Assembly (NCBI GenBank): GCA_039654915.1
Contig: JBDJPA010000011.1
Coordinates: 3,658,001 to 3,722,000, forward strand
Reading direction: 5' to 3'
Source of the DNA: Aquilaria yunnanensis
Taxonomy: Eukaryota; Streptophyta; Magnoliopsida; Malvales; Thymelaeaceae
DNA length: 64,000 nucleotides
Positions 58,113-64,000 of the stretch are shown piece after piece; within the stretch, counting starts at the first letter, position 1, and each line of letters begins with the position of its first letter. The translations under genes were made by a program, and so were the position numbers. Below the pieces are notes generated by a model. That model did no database searches and was not told where the DNA came from. It worked only from the letters and a program-made list of their open reading frames with translations.

Positions 58113-58614
58113 TGTTGACACCCAATTTCGTCCGGGTGTTTTAAAATTTTGAAAAAAATTTTATTAAAAAAAATTAATTTAAAAAAAAAAATATATTACT
58201 ATTATTATGAAAAAAAATTTAATTAGTTTAAAATATATTTTTTTTTTGTGAAAATTTGATTTAAAATGATATATGTGTGAATATGTGTATGTTTGAAATA
58301 AAATAAAATTTCATGAAAAAAATGACAAAAAATTAAAAGTTTGAGGTAAAAATGACAAAATTGAGAAGTTTCGGAAAAAAATTGACAAATTCTAAAAGTT
58401 CCAGGAGCATTTGGTAGTTTGTCACATAAAATTTTGAGCCTGCCGACGTTTTTGGCTCCAATTGACAGAAAACGACAAAATTGTCAAAATCAGAAGCTTC
58501 AGGAACTTATCCAGAGGCTGAGAGACGTAAAGGACTAAAATTGTCATTTTACCAATTTAAAAGATAAGTTTGAAATTTTTTATTAATTTATCAACAGTTC
58601 AGCTAAACTTCCTC

Positions 58615-58623
58615 TATAAATAG
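58615..58623 (+). promoter_or_regulatory. LTR TATA box
   Basis: TATAAATAG, followed by a CCCCCC-containing leader; the only good TATA consensus in the LTR. Confidence 0.6.
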
Positions 58624-58999
58624 CCCCCCAAATTTTGTGCTGAACACAGAAAAAAAATAGAAATGAAGCTTAGAGCTCCGTTTTGAAAAAAGAAAAAATT
58701 ATAGCCTAGGTCCCTGGCCCTCTTCTCTTCCTCTCCAGAAAACCTAAACCTTCTCTGACCCTTTTTTTTTTTTTTCTTTTTTTTCTCTCCCCCCGCGCGC
58801 GTGCGTTCTGTTCTTCACGTTTCCAGAATTTCAAATTCAGTTTTTAAGGGTACAACTCTCATTTAATCCTTCATCTTTTCAATTTTCTTTCACTTTGGTC
58901 ACTAACCTTTTATTTTGTTCTTGCAGAATTAATTACTAACCCTTTTAATTTTTACTTGTTTGTTTATTATTTGTTTATTACTAACCCCTTTTTTTTTAT

Positions 59000-59510
59000 T
59001 GTTGTTATTAACTTACTAACAACTAACTTTTAATACTATTATTGTTACTAACCTTTTAATTTTTGCATTATTACTAACTTTTATAATTGTTGTTAATAAT
59101 TAATTAACTTTTTATTATTGTTGTTAATTAATTAATTTAATTAACTTGGCTAACTTTTTATTATTGTTGTTAATTAATTTAATTAACTTGTCTAACTTTT
59201 TATTATTTTTGTTAATTAATTAATTAACTTGGCTAACTTTTATTGTTGTTAATTAATTAATTAATTAACTTGGCTAACTTTTATTGTTGTTAATTAATTA
59301 ATTTAATTAACTTGACTAACTTTTTATTATTGTTGTTAATTAATTAATTTAATTAACTTGACTAACTTTTTATTATTGTTGTTAATCAATTAATTTAATT
59401 AACTTGACTAACTTTTTATTATTGTTGTTAATCAATTAATTTAATTAAACTTGGCTAATTTTTATTATTGTTGTTAATTAATTTAATTAACTTTGCTAAC
59501 CTTTATTATT
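59000..59510 (+). repeat. TTAATTAACTTGGCTAAC tandem array in the LTR
   Basis: About nine copies of an about 45-55-base unit built from TTAATTAATTTAATTAACTTG, (G/A)CTAACTTTTTATTATTG and TTGTTAATTAA. Unit length varies by TTAA insertions. Two neighbouring units (ACTTGACTAAC variant) are nearly identical. Confidence 0.8.
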
Positions 59511-59734
59511 ATTTATTTTTAAAGTGGATGGCCAAAAAGCCCCACTTTATTATTATTAATTTTCCTTTATATAATTTTTTTTTATTTAATTCACCTTTAC
59601 CCTTACTTAAATAAATAAATGAAAATTAAAAGAAGATTATTTTTTAAGCCTAATAAAAATAATTTTTTAAAAAGCCAATTATTTTTATTTTTTCTTTTAT
59701 AAATTGAATAATTATTTAAATAATAAATAACTTT

Positions 59735-59985
59735 CACTAAAAAAAACTAAAAGAAAGATAAGAAAAAGATAAGAAAGATAAGAAAAACATAAAAAAAGAA
59801 AAGAAAGAAAGAAAAGAAAGAAAAGAAAAAGAAAAGATAAAAAAAGAAAAGAAATAAAGAAAAGAAAGAAAAGAAAAAGAAAAGAAAAGAAAAGAAAGAA
59901 AAGAAAGGAAAAATAAAACTAAAAGAAAGATAAAATCAAAAAGAAAGAAAAGAAAGAAAGAAAAGAAAGAAAAGAAAAGAAAATG
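59735..59985 (+). repeat. AAGAAAAG purine tract in the LTR
   Basis: About 250 bases of AAGAAA, AAAGAAAAG and AAGATAAG with practically no pyrimidines other than occasional T. Confidence 0.85.
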
Positions 59986-60107
59986 TAAAGAATAAAAAAT
60001 AAATTTTTTAGATTATTAATAAATCTAAAAAACAAAAGACTTACAAATTAGTAATAATAAATTCCATAAAAATAATAATTATATAACTAACAATTAATTA
60101 AAGTAAT

Positions 60108-60319
60108 TTCCATATCCGGATGATCCAGCAGGATCTACGGTTTGGAAAATATCAAACTTTCAAAATAAATAAATTAAATAAAAAGATAAAAATCCATATT
60201 TTTACGATATGGATTAAAATTTTCACCAAATTCCGTGTCCAAATGACTCGGCAGAGTCCATGGTTCGGAATAAAAATCTTCCGTGTCCAAATGACTCGGC
60301 AGAGTCCATGGTTCGGAAG
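60108..60319 (+). repeat. Three copies of an about 40-48-bp motif near the LTR end
   Basis: Two near-identical units (60231-60278 and 60279-60319) start TTCCGTGTCCAAATGACTCG and run through GCAGAGTCCATGGTTCGGAA. A third, diverged unit is at about 60108-60150 (CATATCCGGATGATCCAGC, TTTGGAAA). Confidence 0.75.
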
Positions 60320-60593
60320 TATAAAATTCTATACAAATTAATTACCAAAAATCCACATCCGATTAATTCAATTAAAAATTCTAGATTGAAAATTAACTGA
60401 AATTTATTTAAAAGCAAAGCGAAACAAAATTAAAATCAACTAAGGTGCCAATTTTTGGGCGTTTTAACAAAATTGTTTTAACGTAACCGTACTCCCGAAC
60501 CCCCGAACTCTCGCAGACCAATATTTAAGGTGACCAATCGACCTAGGTAAACTGATTGGTGGCGACTCCCGAAAACCCGACGTTGCCACAGCT

Positions 60594-60612
60594 TGGCGAC
60601 TCCGCTGGGGAC
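60594..60612 (+). other. Primer-binding site of the LTR retrotransposon
   Basis: TGGCGACTCCGCTGGGGAC begins three bases after the LTR end. Its reverse complement ends in GTCGCCA, as a mature tRNA 3' end does. The related Ogre elements are known to use a tRNA-Arg primer, which this would fit; the identity of the tRNA is an inference. Confidence 0.7.
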
Positions 60613-61330
60613 TCCACGTTAGTGAGTCGAGCCTAAAGTTGATTTGTTTTGATTTACTTTGCTTATTATGTGGATTTATATGTTATATTTACTTATTCTA
60701 AACATGCATAATGCATTCACAATATGAAGCTCTATACCCGAGCTTCCTTAAATCAAACACGATTCTTTCTAAGCGGAATTGGTGTTGCTGTCCTTGTGAG
60801 GCCACGGTCTCCAAGCCTTCACCGGTTTCAAAGTAGCAAAGTAGTGTATTGCCTTCTGAGATGGTTAGTCTCTGCATGGGCCCACGAAAAGCTACGACTC
60901 GAATTAATCCATTCCTTACATTAACCCTAGAGGATAAGGAATCGGGCCGTCACTATGATTTAGTGACGGGATTCGGGAACTATCCCTTGCCTTTTTGATA
61001 AGCTACCTTATGCATATAGAACTCCCCACTTAACCATAGAACTGACCATAGAATTTCTACCATTTTACCAACGCCATAAGCACATCCTTGTTATGCTATG
61101 TTGTTGCTCTACACTTTTATTTTCTTCGTGTCTTATATTTATGGTTTTAATTCATTTTTCCATAATACTTCATGAGTTGTTAATTGCTATTTAACTTATT
61201 AATAACCTTATCTTTCTTGTGCAATTATTCTTCATGCATCAAAACCACGCATCAGATTATGCTAACTTTTTGGTCTTTATAATGACAACTAAAAGTCTTG
61301 AAGTTCCACGATAGTGGATAATCAAATTCA

Positions 61331-61560
61331 CTCATCGCATACATCCATCACGTGCATATAAAGTCTGATAAAAACATAATCTCATTGCATACATCCATTA
61401 CATTAATCACGTGCATATAAAGTCTGATAAAAACATAATCTCATTGCATACATCCATTACATTAATCATGTGTATACAAAGTCTGATAAAAACATAATCT
61501 CATTTTTCCTACATGCATCCATTGCATCAATCACATACACATAGGATCTAATAAAATATA
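61331..61560 (+). repeat. Tandem repeat in the retrotransposon leader, about 59 bp
   Basis: Units at 61331-61380 (50 bp, lacks 9 bases), 61381-61439 and 61440-61498, plus a diverged partial one to about 61560. Each begins CTCATTGCATACATCCAT and ends AGTCTGATAAAAACATAAT. It lies between the PBS and the Gag start. Confidence 0.85.
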
Positions 61561-61627
61561 CCTTACTTTTAAAAGGGATAAAATTGGACCTCGACACCGA
61601 TATTCAACTCGGCTCCAAATAAGATTA

Positions 61628-63802
61628 ATGGCAGAACAAATCGAAGGACTTCTCATAAAGATAGAGTCCAAGATAGAAAGTATGGCCGAACAAATGAGAC
61701 AATTGATCGAGCTAATCAAGGCGAAAGCAATTCAAGAAGCACAAGTTCAGCCACCCATGACAGAAAGAGAAATGGTCACTTTGTTTGTCCAGATACTGAA
61801 GTACCTATATTATGACGAACTCATTGGCAATTCGGTAACTAATTTTTCTAACATTGTCATGTCTGGAGAAAGAATCGAGCATGAGATTAGGACTGGGAAT
61901 ATTGCTGAATCCTTTAATAATCCTATGAAAAGAGGAGGACCATCCAGAAGAAAAGATGACGAAGTACAACAAATAGGACGCGGAAGAAGGATGCCCCTCG
62001 TGGATACTGTGGCTATCGGACCTCGCCTATCCTATTTTGCCAATAGGCCCGATAATTACCTTCCAAATAGGCCCAATGATTATCCTCTGAATAGGCCCAA
62101 TAATTATCCTCCAAATAGGCCCAATGATTATCCTTCCAATAGGCCCAACAATTATCCTTTTAACAGACCTAATCAGTCATGGCCACCTGCTCCTACTCCT
62201 CTAGTACCTGCACCAAGACCAAGAGAAGTTTTCACACCAATTTCCATGACTTATACTGAGTTATACCCAAAACTCATCGAAAGACAATTTATCCGTCCAA
62301 TTCCTACAAAACCATTCAAACCCCCATATCCAAGGTGGTATGACCCTAACATTACCTGCCCATATCATGATGGCGTTCCAGGCTATGGCCTGGAAAATTG
62401 CATAGCATTGAAACGTATAGTCCAACAATTAATCGAGTCAAAATGGTTGGACTTTTCCGATGAACCAAACATCGCTCACAATCCATTGCCGCCTTATCAA
62501 TCAAAACCAGTCAATGTAATAGAAGAACACCGGCCGATAAAGAAGTCAGTCAACGATATCATAACCCCTCTTAAGCATGTATATTCATGCATTCTGAAAG
62601 AAGGGGTTATCATCCGGAAGTCTTCTTTTAAACATGAAGAAGTCAAAGATGAGGACTGGTGTGACCTTCATGACAGTAAAAGTCATTCTATCCAAGAATG
62701 CTCAGAATTCCGTGAAAGTCTACAAAGGCTCATGGACTCATCCCAACTCATCATTTCTACGTCGGATAAAGATGATGATGTAAATGTGATCACTAAAGAA
62801 CGGGAAGTCAATGCTACGCCAAAACCACTAGTTATACCAATTTCAAAATCTATTGTCAAACCTTTAAGAACTCGAGTCCCGAGGTCATTCCTCTACAAAT
62901 CAGACAAGGCTGTTCCATGGAGCCATGATTACACTTCCAACATCACATCAACTCCGTTAGAAGTTAGGAGTATGACTAGAAGTGGTCCATGTTACTCTCC
63001 AGAACAAATGTACAAGCTTCGACAAGATAAGAACGTCATAGACCCAACAAGTGAGCCTCTAGATACAGATACATCCAAAGAGCAAAAGATGTCTCAAGAG
63101 GTGACAGATGAACAAACTACTGAGTTCCTCAAACTCATGAAGCAAAGTGAGTACAGCGCCGTGGAGCAGTTAAACCACTTGCCAACAAAGATCTCCATAC
63201 TTTCACTACTCATAAGCTCTGATGCTCATCGAGAAACCCTCCTCAAAGTCTTGAATAAGGCCTATGTTGAGCCAGATATTTCAGTTAATAATTTTGACCA
63301 CCTCGTCAACAACATCACCGCACAGAATCTCATCACATTCACTGACGATGAGATACCAGCAGAAGGAAGGGGTCACTCTAAGGCTCTATATATTTCGGTT
63401 AAATACAAAGATCGAACTATGACTAGAGTTATTGTTGATAATGGGTCAGCTCTAAACATAATGTCAATTGAGACCTTACACAAGTTTGGTATAGACTCAT
63501 CATACCTCAACTACAGTCATATCACTATTCAAGCATTTGACGGGACGAATAGAAATGTCGTCGGAAAAATAGAGCTGCCAATAGAGATCGGCCCTTGTGT
63601 CTTTCATATCACATTCCAAGTTATGGACATTAATCCTTCTTATACTTGTCTGTTGGGAAGACCATGGATTCATATGGCCGGAGCAATTCCCTCCTCATTA
63701 CACCAAAAAATGAAATTCATTTTTGAAGGAAAGTTAATCACAGTCTTTGCTGAAGAAGGCATTCTGCTATCATCTATATCAATAGTAGCAAAGGCCAAGT
63801 GA
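61628..63802 (+). CDS. Retrotransposon Gag-protease, 724 aa, with central Gag missing
   Basis: A single open frame with an ATG soon after the leader repeats. In order: a short coiled-coil start (residues 1-38, IESKIESMAEQMRQLIELIK); VQPPMTEREMVTLFVQIL and NFSNIVMSGERIEHEIRTG, which in this lineage lie towards the end of the Gag core; an 8-residue Pro/Asn repeat (NRPNDYPL-type, about residues 138-185); a knuckle-like CPYHDGVPGYGLENC; a second CDLHDSKSHSIQEC; and a retropepsin-like domain with VDNGSALNIMS (about residue 603) and CLLGRPWIHMAGAIPS (about 675). The capsid-like segment normally between the coil and VQPPxTExEMV appears deleted in frame. DNGS in place of DTGS/DSGS is usual in Tat/Ogre proteases as I know them. 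The pol frame is not visible before the window ends. Confidence 0.85.
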   Translation: MAEQIEGLLIKIESKIESMAEQMRQLIELIKAKAIQEAQVQPPMTEREMVTLFVQILKYLYYDELIGNSVTNFSNIVMSGERIEHEIRTGNIAESFNNPMKRGGPSRRKDDEVQQIGRGRRMPLVDTVAIGPRLSYFANRPDNYLPNRPNDYPLNRPNNYPPNRPNDYPSNRPNNYPFNRPNQSWPPAPTPLVPAPRPREVFTPISMTYTELYPKLIERQFIRPIPTKPFKPPYPRWYDPNITCPYHDGVPGYGLENCIALKRIVQQLIESKWLDFSDEPNIAHNPLPPYQSKPVNVIEEHRPIKKSVNDIITPLKHVYSCILKEGVIIRKSSFKHEEVKDEDWCDLHDSKSHSIQECSEFRESLQRLMDSSQLIISTSDKDDDVNVITKEREVNATPKPLVIPISKSIVKPLRTRVPRSFLYKSDKAVPWSHDYTSNITSTPLEVRSMTRSGPCYSPEQMYKLRQDKNVIDPTSEPLDTDTSKEQKMSQEVTDEQTTEFLKLMKQSEYSAVEQLNHLPTKISILSLLISSDAHRETLLKVLNKAYVEPDISVNNFDHLVNNITAQNLITFTDDEIPAEGRGHSKALYISVKYKDRTMTRVIVDNGSALNIMSIETLHKFGIDSSYLNYSHITIQAFDGTNRNVVGKIELPIEIGPCVFHITFQVMDINPSYTCLLGRPWIHMAGAIPSSLHQKMKFIFEGKLITVFAEEGILLSSISIVAKAK
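62030..62175 (+). repeat. 24-bp repeat coding an 8-residue Pro/Asn unit
   Basis: Five to six units of the type AATAGGCCCAATGATTATCC encode NRPNNYPP variants. Between units the changes are mostly single bases, so the array is recent or homogenised. Confidence 0.85.
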
Positions 63803-64000
63803 CCTTCTCTTCCAAGTTGGTGTGACCCAAATCCCAAATGTAACTGAAAAGTCTGTGGTGCTGAAACTCAAGGTCCAACAGTTGGTCGAGTCTAAATTGC
63901 TAGGCCATGATGTGATTGATAATTGAAAGTGAAGATTTTGAGCTGGAATTACATTGATTTTGGAAGGACTCTAAGTCAGATCCGATCTAACAGTTCGCAC
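63803..64000 (+). mobile_element. Retrotransposon interior continuing out of the window
   Basis: Follows the Gag-protease stop; no open frame recognised in these 198 bases. The element's 3' limit is not in the window. Confidence 0.5.

Larger units (their letters stand above)
58113..60590 (+). mobile_element. 5' LTR of a Tat/Ogre-type gypsy retrotransposon
   Basis: It opens TGTTGACACCCAATTTCG and ends GACGTTGCCACA (TG...CA), followed three bases later by a primer-binding site. A TATA box (TATAAATAG, 58615-58623) marks the likely transcription start. Inside lie a TTAATTAACTTGGCTAAC tandem array (about 59000-59510), a purine tract (about 59735-59985) and a 48-bp duplication (60231-60319). At 2478 bases it is long, as is common in this lineage. 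The 3' LTR lies outside the window, so LTR identity (age) cannot be judged. Confidence 0.75.

Noticed and set aside
59735..59985. Purine tract as the polypurine tract of a retrotransposon
   Set aside because: A polypurine tract precedes the 3' LTR; this one is inside the 5' LTR and far too long.

Overview
The window is nuclear DNA from a flowering plant, most likely a eudicot. Evidence: AT-rich intergenic DNA, GT-AG introns, plant-specific families (P-class PPR, F-box/kelch, FANTASTIC FOUR domain), Stowaway MITEs with CTCCCTCCGTCC ends and a Tat/Ogre-type gypsy element. I cannot name the species.

There are two gene islands. The first (about 1.5 kb and 12.4-29.1 kb) holds a 76-codon small protein; a long NT-C2/coiled-coil 'myosin heavy chain-related' gene with at least 11 coding-region exons (13630-22244, about 2067 aa); a PPR protein (23160-25577); and a convergent F-box/kelch gene on the minus strand (26890-28305). 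The second is a looser pair of minus-strand genes with FANTASTIC FOUR (FAF) domains at 44521-45342 and 53080-53652. The island genes look like ordinary housekeeping or regulatory loci; nothing suggests that they form a pathway.

The rest is mostly a graveyard of mobile DNA, in which insertion order can often be read from target duplications and interrupted host repeats. It includes: a dead LINE (about 5.4-8.1 kb); a nest at 8865-12226 in which a long-inverted-repeat element contains an hAT-like element, which itself contains a Stowaway MITE and a second hAT element with a perfect 8-bp target duplication; a MITE family (called M1 here) with five copies, two of them split by other elements with recognisable ends; a Pack-type inverted-repeat element carrying a CYP81-like cytochrome P450 fragment (35105-36985); an RNase H-like relic; nested Stowaway MITEs (49633-50089); and, at the right edge, the 5' half of an LTR retrotransposon (5' LTR 58113-60590, PBS, Gag-protease ORF 61628-63802) running out of the window.

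No rRNA, secure tRNA gene, CRISPR array or prokaryotic feature was seen. Exon boundaries were placed by eye from GT/AG signals and reading frame. Mobile-element boundaries rest on terminal repeats and target duplications read directly from the sequence. No undescribed biological system is claimed. The most unusual observations are the nested insertions with readable empty sites, the P450 capture, an exact internal duplication in the coiled-coil protein, the in-frame loss of central Gag, and a possible splice-created AUG-UAA start-stop uORF.
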